DNA of 64,000 bases from Viola odorata (GCA_963691705.1 OY829542.1:27204579-27268578), one strand, 5' to 3'; counted from the stretch's first letter, positions 21,787-32,995 are shown. The notes: generated from the sequence alone by a model not told the origin. Program-made: numbers and translations.

Positions 21787-23094
21787 CTAATAATTCTTTA
21801 TGTTATTAAACCAGGTAAAAAAGGGTACATGTATTTTTACTTCATTTAGATTTGTATAAAATTGTTCTCTTATACTGTCTTTTTGTTCTTTCGTATAATA
21901 ATTAAAGAAATGAGTTCTTATATTATTATTGGAAGGATAATCAAATTCTTTTCTTAATCTTTCTTTGTCTATTTCATATTTCCTTGTGATCATGTTAATC
22001 TGATTTGTATATCTCATGTCACTTTCTGTAGGTGACGGTGTTCTTACCGTTTCTTGTTCGCAAGTTTGAAAACTATTTTGATCTGTGTAGATTGGTCTAG
22101 GTATGGTTCGGTTAAAATCAACTCCTGCTAAATTTATTCCAGTTAAAACAGAGTTTGATTGACTCCTAGTTAACCTGGACCTTGGTATTTCGAGACTACT
22201 AGCCGATCTTGCGATAGTTGAGGACTCTAATGGTCTGAATTCAGTTATATTAATACTTCGTCTATGTGGTTCAAATATTAGTCTAATGTTTCCCTCATCG
22301 TCTTCTTCTGTCCTTGCAGGTTGGGTTCTCGGTACTAGCGCTCGAGACTCATTTATTTTAGGCAATATCCATTCTTCTGGGAAAGTTACTTCATTCCATT
22401 GTAAGAGTTTTGGAGTTTGTATCATAGCGTGTTCAGTATTGGCTTCTATTAAAAGGGATTCATTTTTGGGAGAATGTCTCAAAGCTCTTGGGTTTATATT
22501 TGTGGACATGACTTTGTAATAAATTCTGTATATCATTGCCACACTCTTAGATCCTTCAATCATGTTGTCTAAAGTGTCTATGTTTAATTCTAAAACCTTT
22601 AGTATGTTAGGATCTGTTAAAGAAACTGTAAAGTTTGGATAGCAGTTTAGGTATACTGGTCCTTGTGTTAGATTTGACTGAAATATAGCTAGCAAGGAAT
22701 CGTTGAACCTCTTAAATCTTGCGTCTCTTAAACACATTAGGATGGGTGTATCCATTCCTAGTCTATATAACGGTTTGGCTGCTATCTGTATTAATCCAAT
22801 ATGTAAAAATTTGTATTTCTTTCTGAATTTTCTGATTTGTTTTTCTTCAATTAATTGAATTGTCTTTTGCAAAGGATTTACTGGAATTGTACGTTCTGTC
22901 ATTTCTATAACGTAATCGTGAAATAGCTTAAAAGATCCAATTTCGTATATGTCTTTTACCTTTTCTTTAGGTATTGACCAATTTCTAAGTTTTTGTTCTA
23001 TTTCTGCAATATGAACTTCTTGTCTGTTATAATCATCTAAATCCTCTTCATTATTATTGCTGGAACTTCCAAAAAGATTTCCAATTCTTTCCAT
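21787..23094 (-). CDS. Pararetrovirus movement protein (30K-type)
   Basis: The ORF has 435 codons from an ATG at 23094 ('MERIGNLFGSSS') to a stop at 21787. The central part, with beta-strand-like segments such as 'GPVYLNCYPNFTVSLTDPN' and a charged N-terminal helix, resembles 30K-superfamily movement proteins, which act at plasmodesmata in cell-to-cell spread. It is the first gene of the viral unit, and the coat-protein frame overlaps its 3' end. This is the only viral ORF here without an obvious interruption, but its surroundings are broken. The family call rests on overall pattern, position and length. Confidence 0.7.
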   Translation of the reverse strand: MERIGNLFGSSSNNNEEDLDDYNRQEVHIAEIEQKLRNWSIPKEKVKDIYEIGSFKLFHDYVIEMTERTIPVNPLQKTIQLIEEKQIRKFRKKYKFLHIGLIQIAAKPLYRLGMDTPILMCLRDARFKRFNDSLLAIFQSNLTQGPVYLNCYPNFTVSLTDPNILKVLELNIDTLDNMIEGSKSVAMIYRIYYKVMSTNINPRALRHSPKNESLLIEANTEHAMIQTPKLLQWNEVTFPEEWILPKINESRALVPRTQPARTEEDDEGNIRLIFEPHRRSINITEFRPLESSTIARSASSLEIPRSRLTRSQSNSVLTGINLAGVDFNRTIPRPIYTDQNSFQTCEQETVRTPSPTESDMRYTNQINMITRKYEIDKERLRKEFDYPSNNNIRTHFFNYYTKEQKDSIREQFYTNLNEVKIHVPFFTWFNNIKNY

Positions 23095-23100
23095 GATTTC

Positions 23101-23734
23101 AACGATTAATATCTATCTTTCTTTTGGAGACAAAAGTAAAATTGTTTATATTCTTCTTTTTCCTCTTACTACAGTAGTTTTTAGGCGAATTCGTCGAGAC
23201 CACCACCGGGACCACCTACCTCACTGGGCTTTACGGCTAAACCAACGGATTTAACGGCTGACCAACGCCGAACGCTACCTAAAACCTCCTGTGGTGAGAG
23301 TTGGGAAGAGTCAAAACCTCCTTACCCTTACCCCCCTCAGAAAGAGAGCTACTTGGCTCCGCTACCATTTCTTATTTAGATGTCAAAACCTCCTTTATCT
23401 TTTTATCCCATGTAATGATATACTCTACTAGCCTTTTTTTTTTTGTTACGATGTTTGTAAAATTTTGTGGACTAAAAAAATCTATGACAAACTTCGCAAT
23501 TATTCGGATAATTATTGAGTGAGTGTCCTTTCCTTACTTTATACCACCAAAGTCATCAAACGACTATTGCTTACGATTAAAACAACTTTTCCCCAAGATG
23601 ATATGACACATGAAGCCTATGAAAGACCTAGCCCTAAGAGTTAGTTCGGGAACACACTTGAATATGGATAAAAGTAAGAGGTCACCGTAAGTATGAGGAT
23701 GAATAGGGGAGAGTTGAATACGGCAGATTCAGTA
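23101..23734. other. Junction region right of the viral block
   Basis: No gene is seen. The segment contains several 'aaaacctcc' motifs (23281, 23314, 23382). The 20 bp at 23301-23320 recur as the exact reverse complement at 11682-11701. This is a candidate rearrangement breakpoint. Confidence 0.4.
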
Positions 23735-24220
23735 TGAACACGCAAGACCACAAGATCGTAAAGTAATGTACGCACGTCTCACACGCAACAACATCTACAA
23801 GCCTTGATTTCCTCGAAAAATGAATAAAGGAAAGAGTAATCTCGACGTAGTTCTTCATCAAAGGGCTGATTATCAATATACAAGGATGAACTATTTATGG
23901 TTATTACGAAGCGAGACTGAAGAACCCCTTTAAAAACACTAATTTTTGCACGCCAACGATTTCTGGCGTCATTACTTCATCCCTAGAGTAATTACTTCAT
24001 AACTCCGGCGTAATTACTTCAACATCAGAAGCATCAGGTCTCTTCAACCTTGCCTCGACGCTATTACTTCCTAATCATGGCATCATTACTTCGTCCCTAG
24101 CGTAATTACTTCGTAACTCTGACATAATTACTTCGACATCAGAAGCATCAGGTCTCTTCAACCTTTCCTCAACATCATTACTTCATCCCTGGCGTAATTA
24201 CTTCGTAACCCCGACGTAAT
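23735..24220. repeat. 486-bp direct repeat S, copy 2
   Basis: It matches 11196-11681 with few differences and has the same ends on both sides. Here the sequence continues naturally past 24220 ('tacttcgaaacgcgcag'), while copy 1 is cut at that point. This copy is therefore the more complete one. Confidence 0.8.
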
Positions 24221-25599
24221 TACTTCGAAACGCGCAGTTTCGCCGAAAATGCAATTTCTTGCCTCTCCTCGCACCATGTCGATTCCTTTGCTTCTAACAT
24301 GATTTGAAGCCATCATCAAGACCCATCCTTCATCAAGAGATAGTTCCTTGCTCCTCGTAGCTTCAATTCATGATATGACTTTCGTCGATAACATCCAAAA
24401 TCGCATTGCGTCGTTGGAATGAATAAAAGCTTCCTTCGTATCTTCACCGAAAATCCAAGTTGTGTCATCTCCTCATTCCTCCTACAAGTATTAAGTGAAA
24501 GTGTGGCTGGAAGAGTGAACAAGCAGCATGGAGGCCTCGGGATTGCACGTCATGCATGTTATCACGTATGCTCACTATTATTTCTTTTTTCTTGTCTATT
24601 GGATAAACGATAACTCCCAGAAAGTGAACTATCCCCCACTTTCGTCAAAATTTTATACGTCGGTTCAAAACCCCCACATTTCAATCTTGTATGGTGGTTA
24701 AAATCCCCACGTTTCAATCTTATGCGGCAGTTCAAACCCCCTCTTTCGTCAAAATTTTGTGTGGCGCTTAATACCCCTACGTTTCAATCTTGTGCGGAGG
24801 TTCAAAACCACGACTCTCGTCAATTTTTTGCGATGGCTCACCCCCCCCCCCCCCCCACTTCAATTTTGATTTCATAGACATGAAATGAAGCTTCGCCATG
24901 GTTGAGCCTACGGCTTTAAACAAGGGCACTTCGTGGGAGACAACCCACGTGTTCTTTTCAATATTTCTATTTTTTGTTAATTTCAAATTCAACATCTTGG
25001 GATGGCTTTTTCCTGTGAATTTACTATTTAAATCCCTCTTTATTTCAGGTGCAACGAGATTTGTAAACTTAGGGGGCAAGCAAGTGAAGTGACGACCAAA
25101 AGAAGGTGTTGAAAAATGTCAAAGCTCATTTTTCAGGGAAGTTGTCCTTTACATTTTCGCAATTTCCGTTTCCGCAATCTCCGTTTCCACAATTTATGTT
25201 TTTGCAATTTACATTTCCACGATTTTAAATTCCCACAATTTGCATTGTCATGTCTGCTAAATTTCTTAGTCTTTGCTAAAAAATATATATATTGCTTGGT
25301 TTAAAAATCCTACGTCTTCAAACATTCTGTAAATTAAGCATGTTCATCATTTCATTGCATCACAGATAACATACACGTTCATTAGAAATTACGTGACATA
25401 CATGGTCAGGTCTGTTAACTCTTATATCCATGGCATATTTTACGCGTCAGCAGTCACAAACATATCCCATGTGAGCATGTTGGACCTTCACGCCTTATTT
25501 CTTTCATGAGTGTAAATGCTAAGCTAAGTGCTAGTTAGATTTGTATGATATCCAGGGTACATGAACCATCAGACATGGGATAACATTAAGATGACATTG
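24221..25599. repeat. Retroelement untranslated region with degenerate tandem motifs
   Basis: At about 24640-24870 there are five diverged repeats around 'acgtttcaatcttgtgcgg.ggttcaaa', with a C-run at 24841-24857. At about 25145-25245 there are short repeats of 'tttccgcaatttccg'. Both motifs resemble pieces of the array region left of the right LTR ('tttccgcaatttatgtttt' occurs at 40069). I read this as the remains of another Tat-type 3' untranslated region. ORFs here are not convincing. Confidence 0.45.
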
Positions 25600-26436
25600 G
25601 ACTTTTGGTCACGTGCACGATCAAATAATTACAACTTATCACATGCAACAAAAAAAGATTAAAGGCACTGGCAAGAGGTTCGATCCACGGAGAATGGTAA
25701 AGATATACACTAGACAAGACCAGATATAAAATGAAACAATAAAAGAAACAATGGGGGGTTGGTTGGTTAATCTAGTTAATCAAGATAGAGATGGTAATAA
25801 AAATAGAAATCAAGGGCACGACAGGCAAACAGAAATCAAGGGCAAGACATGCAAATAGAAATCAAATAAAGAAATAAAGTCAAAAGAGAAGAGATTTAAG
25901 AAATAAAATCAGAAGAGAAGAGATCTTAGCAAAGGACATTCTCAGGTTGCGTCGAGGGCTAGATAATCATCGGCGCAGAAATATTCTATTCTCATGCCAT
26001 AGATATGCTATAGGGGTCATGTTTCCACGTAGGCCCCCTACTTACCTTCTTAGATAAAAGCTACCCCCCGTTTCCACATATGAGGTGGCCTTGACGTTTC
26101 GTCGTCCCTCTAGGCACGAATGCGGGGAGGCAATACTCAAAACGCCCATGAAGTGGAGGCAAGATATATCTAGGGCATGACATCTCAGTGTGTCAAGCTC
26201 GCATCACATACCCTAAACGACCATTTACCCCTAGACGAAAGACCTCTCGCGATGTCCCCACTAGGTGTCTACTTTAACCCAAAGCTTTACGTCAGTTATA
26301 ACCAAGAGAATGACAATAATCATCTAGCTCTAGATATTAGCTGACTAGACTACTAATCTTACCCTAGACGAATTAATAAGAATCTGACAAATAATCGAAT
26401 ACAACAATAAGAATATATTAAAAATATTTAAGCCTC
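25600..26436 (-). mobile_element. LTR-like sequence, family Z, copy 2 (inverted)
   Basis: It is the reverse complement of about 1108-1985, at moderate divergence. It abuts the end of the family-L LTR at 26436/26437. Non-coding. Confidence 0.5.
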
Positions 26437-27069
26437 TTAACTGATAAGATTCGGATCTTTGTCGAGGGGTAGATGAGGAAAATGGCTTCCTGGGTTCACT
26501 GTTCCCGGCCGTCGGATGTACCTGCAAAGCACCGGAGGGGATCTCCGGCGTAAACACTCCGATGCTTAAGTCAGTAGGGGTAGTGAGTAATAGCAGAGTT
26601 TCAGCCAACGATCTTAGGCTTACCTTCTTCCTTGATTCTAGGGGTATTTATAGGCAGAATATCAAGTATTTCCTGTCACGATATTTTGGGGTGCTAACGA
26701 GGTCCATCAGGTGGTTGGAATTCCCTGTTAGTGAAGAGTGTTATCATCGCGTTATATCTAGGGGGTAGGCGTTAGCTAGGGGAGATAATGCCCACGCCCC
26801 TTAAGGGATGTCATGCCTCGCCTGGGATGGGATAACGTCGTTCCCGTAATTGGATAACATGTGAGACCCTCCCGTTGGTGTCGACCATCTCAACGCTCAT
26901 CGCACCTCGAGAGGCGATAGTCTCTATGCTGTCTGTCCAGTAGGTAGTATAGCTTTCTGTCCCTAACACAAGGTATGAAGATGTAAGTACCCATGGCGTT
27001 AGGTCTATTGTTATCACAAGCCCAACAGAAAATGAGCCCGGGTGTTTACCAAGGGATACCACTTCACTT
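26437..27069 (-). repeat. LTR of family L, probable 3' LTR of the minus-strand Tat element
   Basis: On the minus strand it starts 'tgaagtggtatcccttgg' and ends 'ccgaatcttatca', with a TATA box 'cctataaatacc' (plus-strand 26640-26653). Diverged halves are seen at 185-405 and 2005-2427. It lies downstream, in the minus sense, of integrase and the antisense genes, which is where the 3' LTR of a Retand/Grande-like Tat element would be. The matching 5' LTR was not found, since the element is cut near 37990. Confidence 0.55.
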
Positions 27070-27169
27070 TCGGCCTTGCCTGCTTAACGTTCTTTCGCTG
27101 TGATTGGGTGGTTCGTTTGCCAAGAAACATGCCCCCCTCTCTCTCTTTTTTACCGTCGTTCTTCTGGGC

Positions 27170-27622
27170 CTATAAATTATCCTTTTACCGCGCTGACCTT
27201 TTCGCAACCTTTCTCGCATTTTTCTTGATATTCTCATCATGGATGAACTCACTAGGAACTTTCTGATCTCGAAAGTGCACGGTCTGAAGAATCTCACTGA
27301 AGCTGACATTGGTTTTCTAGAGACCATGATGAGGAAGACCTCTGAGGATATTATGGAGATACAAGGGATGATGACCCCTCTCCTATCCAGGCAGCTTGCG
27401 ACTTCCTTGGAGGACTTCAATCCTTTGGAGAGTGTGACTAAGTTGGCCGCCACTGTCTCTCATCTCGAGGTGGTGATTACCATGTTACGGTGCAGGAAAG
27501 ACTTATTGGGGTGTTGCTTGAAGGGGATGAGGGTCGGCTCCTCTGAGCTGACCTCTGTTGTAGACGCCCTGAGGGAGATTTTTGAGATACCAGGGGAAGA
27601 TGATGTTGGGTCTCATGCTTGA
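27170..27622 (+). CDS. Antisense gene A: small helical protein with own TATA box
   Basis: A TATA box 'tataaatta' (27171-27179) lies 60 bp before ATG 27239. The ORF runs 27239-27622 (127 codons, 'MDELTRNFLISKVHG' at the start) and is predicted helical and rich in Leu, Glu and Thr. It lies antisense to the pol genes and next to the putative 3' LTR. I do not recognise a family. The promoter-ORF arrangement repeats the layout of the other genes in the cluster. It is uninterrupted, unlike genes C and D. It could also be an exon of a larger antisense transcript. Confidence 0.5.
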
Positions 27623-28049
27623 CCGTCGGTCGCCGTCTCTTCGCTTTCACACTTTCTGTGTACGCGCACAGACGCTTAGCCCGTTTAGGCCATAAATAAA
27701 TAAAATGTCATTTCAATTATTGTGCTGTCTTCAACTTTTGATATCTCATCCGTTGTCGTGCTTAATTAGGTGCGGTTGCTTGCCCAACTGAAAACGGGTC
27801 TTTCGCGGGACATAGTGTTGTAGTGTTTGCACTCACTCTTTGAGAGTGGATGATAAGTGTTTTTCTTAACCGTTTCTTGCGCCGTATTCCCAGTTGTGGG
27901 TGGTTGGGCAGTTTTTCGGCGCCTTTTGATTGGCGCAATTTTCGAGCAGGCGTGATCATGCCGGATCGGACTCTACAATTATGGTTGTTCTTTTCCAGGA
28001 GCATTAATTGTTCTCAGGGGCACGCGAAAGGGTCGAAGTATCTCTCTGC

Positions 28050-28537
28050 CATGGCTATTTAATGGGATTTTCCTTTCTTTCTCCTGCTCATCTTCTTCTT
28101 CTTCTTACTTCTCCGTCCAAATTATTCATAGTTTTTTGACCGATTCTTATTTTATGGAGATTGCTGAACGTAAGCCTTTTCCTACTCCTCCAACTTCTCC
28201 GAATTCCGATGATCCTCCTTCTCCTCCATGTCTGAAAAGACGATTCCCTCGCCGCAAGGGTCGTAAAAGATCGAAGAGGAAGGTTTCTTACCCGGTCGAT
28301 GCGTCTTCTGACTTCTATGTGCCCCCCGTTCGAAAAGGTGATGAACTGTTTCCTCACATTAACCGTTTCTTGGAAAGAGATTTTGCTCACAATACTGGTT
28401 CCAAAGCAATGGTTACTGACATTAGGGGGGAGCCGAGCTCGGCACTGCTGGGTCAAAAGAAAAAAGTTGACGAGCCTTTCCCCTTTGCTAATGGGGAGCT
28501 ACCGTCTTCAGATGGAGATGGTGTTTTTTTATTATGA
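28050..28537 (+). CDS. Antisense gene B: basic, Pro-rich protein with NLS-like patch
   Basis: The first ATG in the open frame is 28154, ending at a TGA/TAA-type stop at 28537 (127 codons). A TATA-like 'ctatttaatg' lies about 100 bp upstream (28053). The N-terminus is Pro/Ser-rich, followed by the highly basic 'KRRFPRRKGRKRSKRK', which looks like a nuclear localisation or nucleic-acid-binding patch, then an acidic C-terminus. Gene D has similar basic patches, so genes B and D may have related roles. The family is not recognised. Confidence 0.5.
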
Positions 28538-29060
28538 CACCTACTGGCCTGATGAGGATTAATGGCCACTCGTTAGGCGTGTTGTAGATGTCGTATGGCT
28601 TTTGATGAATAAAGTGATGTTCTCCATTTTTTTTTTCTTTTTTTTTTTTTTGCCACTATGTCCTCTTGTTAGCACTTTGATCTTGCTGATTAGCTAACCC
28701 AACCGTTAGCCACTTTTAGGGTAACCGTTCTGCGATCGTTTGACTTGGTCAAAATTAACCGTCGCTTGGAAAGTTGTGCCAAATAACTACATTTTACTTT
28801 CTTTCTTTTGACTCCACTCAGCTACTTTTTCTTTACACGCGTCCTTATGCGACTGGTGGTTCAATTAATGCGGTGGCACTTAGTCCTTTAAGAAGGGACC
28901 ATTTTCTCTTTCTTGCTCTTTTTGCCCTTATTTTAAATTTTCTCTCTTCTCCTCTTTCTGCTTTTTCTCGAAGAACTTCTTACTCATCCGCTGCCCTCCA
29001 TCGGTTCGCCTGCGAATCTTTCCTTTCAAGGTACCACTTCATCTTTTCAGATTTTTTGTT
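28538..29060 (+). other. Spacer before gene C
   Basis: Contains T-rich runs at 28628-28652 and a promoter-like stretch with 'ccttattttaaat' near 28927. A possible 5' leader intron starts 'caaggtaccac' at about 29027 and may end in 'ttcag' near 29050. The 113-codon ORF at 28774-29115 has no recognisable content. Confidence 0.35.
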
Positions 29061-31270
29061 TACTGGTTTATTATACATAGGACTAGAGTCGCTCGTGTTT
29101 TCCAGAGACCTTTAGATCCAAAAATCGAACAAACACCTAGTATTTTTTCGTGTGAGATGATTTTAAGGGCTGAATTAGAGGAACACGGTATTACTTTTCC
29201 CCCTAGAGATGTCCCTATCGTTCCTGAAGGTGACATGTAACTTCACGATCCGCTGTGGGGAAACTATAGATTGGTCTACTTTAAAATGTTCCTTTATGGC
29301 TTTCGTTTCCCAATCCATACTTCAATAGCAAAATTATTGCGCGAGCATAACCTTAATCCCGCCCAGATAACCCCTTCTTCTTGGTGTGGGGTTTATGCCT
29401 TTCTTCGCGCTTGCGAGATGAAGAGTATTTTTACTCCATCCCTCAATTTAATTCGCAAATTCTTTAGCATGACCTGTCGCAATTGTTTAATCGATATCAC
29501 TCCGAGGTGGAATGACGCGTTCGTGCAGTCATTCTGGCAGAGGTTTCGTGGCTTTGAGGGAGTTGTGGCTGACTGGAAGGGCAGTTTCTTCATCCTTGAG
29601 CTACCGTCACGTTTATGGCGCCCAAGCTTTAATCGAGAACTTATCGGGGCCGTCTGGGTGAACCCCGTGGTGTTATCCAGGAATGAGTTAAATCAGGCTA
29701 ACGCCTTGCTTGATATAGATATGTCTTATCGTATCCGGGAGTTCGCTTTGTACAGGCTTCTAAAGGAGAGCGTTATGGGTGAGTTTGTCTTTTTTCGCAT
29801 TTTCTCCTTGACTTATTCATTATTCTAACGTGCTTCTTAAACAGGAGATGTCGATGACCAGTCATATGGGGGGGCTAACGCTCCCTTGAACGTTGTACCG
29901 CTTCGAACACTGCCAGCCTCTCCCCCTTCCAAGGGCTCCAGCCATCAAGGTGCTCTACCAAAGAGGGGAAGGTTTAAGACAGTCGCAAAGGGAGGGCGTG
30001 GCGTTTCTACCCGGGCCTATCATTTTCTCGAGAATTGGCTACCGGTTCGGCGCGGAGGGATAAATCTGAATCAGCCCGCGACTAGAATGGCTGACAGCGA
30101 CAGCGACAGTGAGGATATGGATACCAAAGTAGACCTTCGTCATGCATCTTCATTCCAACGGAAGAAACTCAGAATGGGTGTAGTTGGGCAGGCTATCGGG
30201 GCTTCTTCCGACAACGCTGTTGTGGCACCTACCGTGATGCTTAACATTTCTCCTGTGGCAAGTGCTTCCCAATCAGTGAAGGTTGCTGAAGTGCCAGCTG
30301 AAGTTCCGTTAGTGGCAGATTCTATTCCATTAGCTAACGCTCTCGATTCTCCAATTTCTATCTGTATTCCAGATGTGCCGGAAACGACTTCTCTTGTGAG
30401 TCCCGTTTCTGAGTTCCCGCCCAAGGCTCCCCTACGGTTGTTTTTTACTCCTATTTCTGGAGTAAGTGCTGAAGACTCTTCTTCGACTCCGACGATCAAT
30501 CTCTCTCTTGAAGGCCCTAAAGGGATCCCGTGCTATCGCATGGATTTGACAGGGCTTGGCGTTAACGGTCTGCGTGCTACTGGGGTGCCGAACCCTTTCT
30601 CTAGAGACAAATTAACGGCACCCTTAATAGGAAAAATGATGAGCTCTTCGAAGGAAAGAGAGGAGTTTCTACAACTTTCTCCGAGGGCTCGCTACATGCG
30701 CGTTATGAATGACTCTCTAGACGCCTTCTGTTATCTGGACTATGCAGTCGAGGCTTATGACAACAAACTGCGGGATTTTTCTCGCGCAATGTGCACTCAA
30801 AAGGTGCAGCTTGACCGGGCGTTAGGCCAAGTGAAGTTGTTAACGCATCTTCACGACGAGTCGCAAAAGGAGCTAAACCGGGAGAGGTCTAAAGGGAAGG
30901 CGAAAGTCAAGGTTCTGGAGGTAGAGTTAGCGACAGAAAAGAAGAAAAACTTTCTTCTTCGCGAAGAGATGTTGGCTAGAGACGAGGAGTTTGCCAGTGC
31001 TCCGCTGAAGATGGAGTGGTGGAAAAAGAAGGTCATGGAGGCCTTCAATTCTGGTTTGCAGCCTATTACGAAAGTGATTCTTTCGATCCGACTAAGGTTG
31101 CCGATTATACATCTGCCATAATGGATAAGGTTGATGAAAACAAAGACGGGCCCGTCTTCTGTAGATGGAGGGGAATAATGGTGACGGTGGTGGCGGTAGC
31201 GCGTAGCAATCTCCCCTACCGAGTGACTCAAGTGCCGCGGAGGACTTTCAAATTTTCGCATTGGTTCTGA
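29061..31270 (+). pseudogene. Antisense gene C: 'gypsy type transposon' domain plus coiled coil, one intron
   Basis: Exon 1 runs from about 29070 to 29778 and intron 1 is 29779-29844 (66 bp, 'gtgagt' to 'aacag', with 'ttctaac' as a branch-site candidate). Exon 2 is 29845 to about 31121. Removing the intron keeps the frame open into the long ORF of 29886-31121. Exon 1 resembles the plant 'putative gypsy type transposon' domain (Transposase_28-like), for example 'LLREHNLNPAQITPSSW'. Exon 2 holds a Ser-rich linker, 'YRMDLTGLGVNGLRA' and a long coiled coil. Defects: a TAA at 29238-29240 and a one-base deletion near 31055, after which the paralogous frame continues to 31270. Its partial twin is at 11725-12753. 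Molecular function is unknown. Confidence 0.7.
29779..29844 (+). other. Intron of gene C
   Basis: The GT-AG intron has donor 'gtgagt' and acceptor 'ttaaacag'. It is 66 bp and phase 1. The frame on both sides joins without a stop. Confidence 0.75.
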
Positions 31271-31899
31271 TTTTATTCTTGTTTGTATCTCTTTTATTTT
31301 TCGTGAAATTGTGCTGCAAGGCCATTTAACGTTGTTTATCTTGTAATAACACAAACACTACGATACCGTTATCGCTTCTTTTCTTGGATCTTGAATCTCG
31401 GTCTATTTTTTACTAACGCTGACTACGCTTTGCTAGCGCCTTCCTGCTACCGTAACGTTTGCTGAAGCTATATGTCAGAGCTGGTGCTACTTTTCATGGC
31501 ATTAAATGTTGTAGACCCCCAATTAATGCGATTGAAGGAGTCATGATGAGGAAAGACACGTGTCTTTCTTTTGGTGAGGCGTTTTGAAACAAGCACCTCT
31601 TAGGGAGTAGTAAGGACTGAAGCGTCTCTCCATTTTCAAAATTATATTTCTCGCGCGTGTCGCGTTTCTCCAACACGCCATTTTGCCATGTGTCGATTGC
31701 TCACTGGTCGCGTCTTTTGACCCCCTTAGGGTTATTTATAATGTTCCCCCCGCCTCTTTTTTTCTTTTTTTATCTCTTTTTCCACTCATTATTTCTTCTC
31801 AAAGACAACTTACGTCGTTCTTCGTATTGGAATTCTTGGTGTCTCTTTGGCAAAGGTACACTTACTTCTTCTTTCTTACTTTTTCTTTTTCATTTAATT
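31271..31899 (+). promoter_or_regulatory. Spacer and promoter-like region of gene D
   Basis: It matches 12754-13475 with moderate divergence. The TATA box 'tatttataatg' (about 31733) lies 166 bp upstream of ATG 31900. A 'gacacgtgtc' palindrome at 31555-31564, with an ACGTG core like the plant G-box, is conserved in the other copy (13122-13131). Confidence 0.5.
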
Positions 31900-32599
31900 A
31901 TGGTAAAAACTCATCGCTCTAAGAAATTTGTTGGGGAAGAAAAGATTGAAAACACCCCCACTTCTCTTTACACTTTGCCCCTGGTTCATAGTGGGTACGC
32001 CGAGTTCAATGCTCGGCTTCCTGATGGCTATTCGGTTCGAGTCACTTCTGAGCCGCTTCGCCTTAACAACAAATTATCTGATAATAGTAGAATATTGTAT
32101 GCCAAACTGTTCAACTACGGGTTTCGACTTCCTCTTGACCCACTGGTAAAGCAGTTGTTAGTTCAATTTGACTTGAATCCGTCCCAGTTAAGTCCTAACG
32201 TGGTTTGCGTTGTTTATGCTTTCCTGGCGTTGTGCCGATTTAAAGGAATTGAGTCCCCTTCCGTCGTATTGCTTCAAGATCTTTTCTAGCTTTATTCTCG
32301 TAAAGGGGTAATAGCGATAGCACCTCGTTATGATGATGACTCATTGAAACCATTTACCTGGAAACTCATGGGTCTCGAGTCCTCTATTGTTGGCTGGAAA
32401 GAAGGATTTTTTATTGTTTACCTACCCGATCCTTTGTGGAGGACCGGTTTTAATCATGAGATTAAGGATATGGCTTGGGGTGATAGAAAACCGCTTTCTT
32501 CTCCGGGGGATAGTTGGCTACAAAAGCTGCTTCAATTGGAGTTTAGTGTTGACACCCGTAAGGTGGCCAACGGGGTGGATGTTGAGAAGTGCAAAGTTT

Positions 32600-32669
32600 G
32601 TGAGTATTTGTCCCACTTTCTTTGCATTTCTGGAAAGTACTAACACTGACATTTTTTATGGTCCTGTAG
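32600..32669 (+). other. Intron 1 of gene D
   Basis: 70 bp, GTGAGT to TGTAG, with a perfect 'tactaac' branch-site consensus 33 bp before the 3' end. It is phase 1, like the gene C intron. Confidence 0.8.
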
Positions 32670-32995
32670 TGCCTCCGCCTGGTTGGGAGCCTAAATACAT
32701 TAGAAGGAAAAAGAGAAGGGACCAGAAGAAGAGAGAGGAGGCTACTGCCGCTGCGGTATCTTCTGGAGGATGGGCCCCCACCGTTACTTTTGTCTCGCCA
32801 CCTTCTCAAGAGGCCACGGTTACCCTTGACGCTACTCAGGCGTCGTCTTCGAGAGTACGTGTTGTCAAAAGAAAGAAGAGAAGCAGAAACACGAGCGGTA
32901 CACGTTCTGTTCTCCCCCAAGGCACCGCTTCCTTAGAAGTTACCGCCAGCAACTTAGTTCCTACAGGAATTCCTCTAGTTTCCACGTCTGCTCAG

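Larger units (their letters stand above)
13658..23100 (-). mobile_element. Endogenous pararetrovirus (Caulimoviridae-type), rearranged and broken
   Basis: On the minus strand, from 23094 downward, lie a movement protein, a coat-protein region with a CCHC zinc knuckle, an aspartic protease, reverse transcriptase, RNase H, and a downstream ORF region. A promoter region with a TATA box follows, then an unknown ORF, a second copy of the promoter region, and a second copy of part of the coat-protein region. The gene order movement protein, coat, protease, RT, RNase H, without an integrase, is that of plant pararetroviruses. Closer placement (for example florendovirus or petuvirus) is not secure. 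Stops and frameshifts occur in most parts, so this copy cannot express an intact polyprotein. The span of about 9.4 kb exceeds one unit because of the duplications. Confidence 0.85.

Noticed and set aside
13658..23100. Intact, inducible pararetrovirus
   Set aside because: Stops and frame changes in the coat, RT, RNase H and downstream ORF regions, plus rearrangement, exclude expression of a complete genome from this copy.
27064..27453. 129-codon minus-strand ORF opposite gene A
   Set aside because: Shadow of gene A; the plus-strand frame has the TATA box and coherent helical composition.
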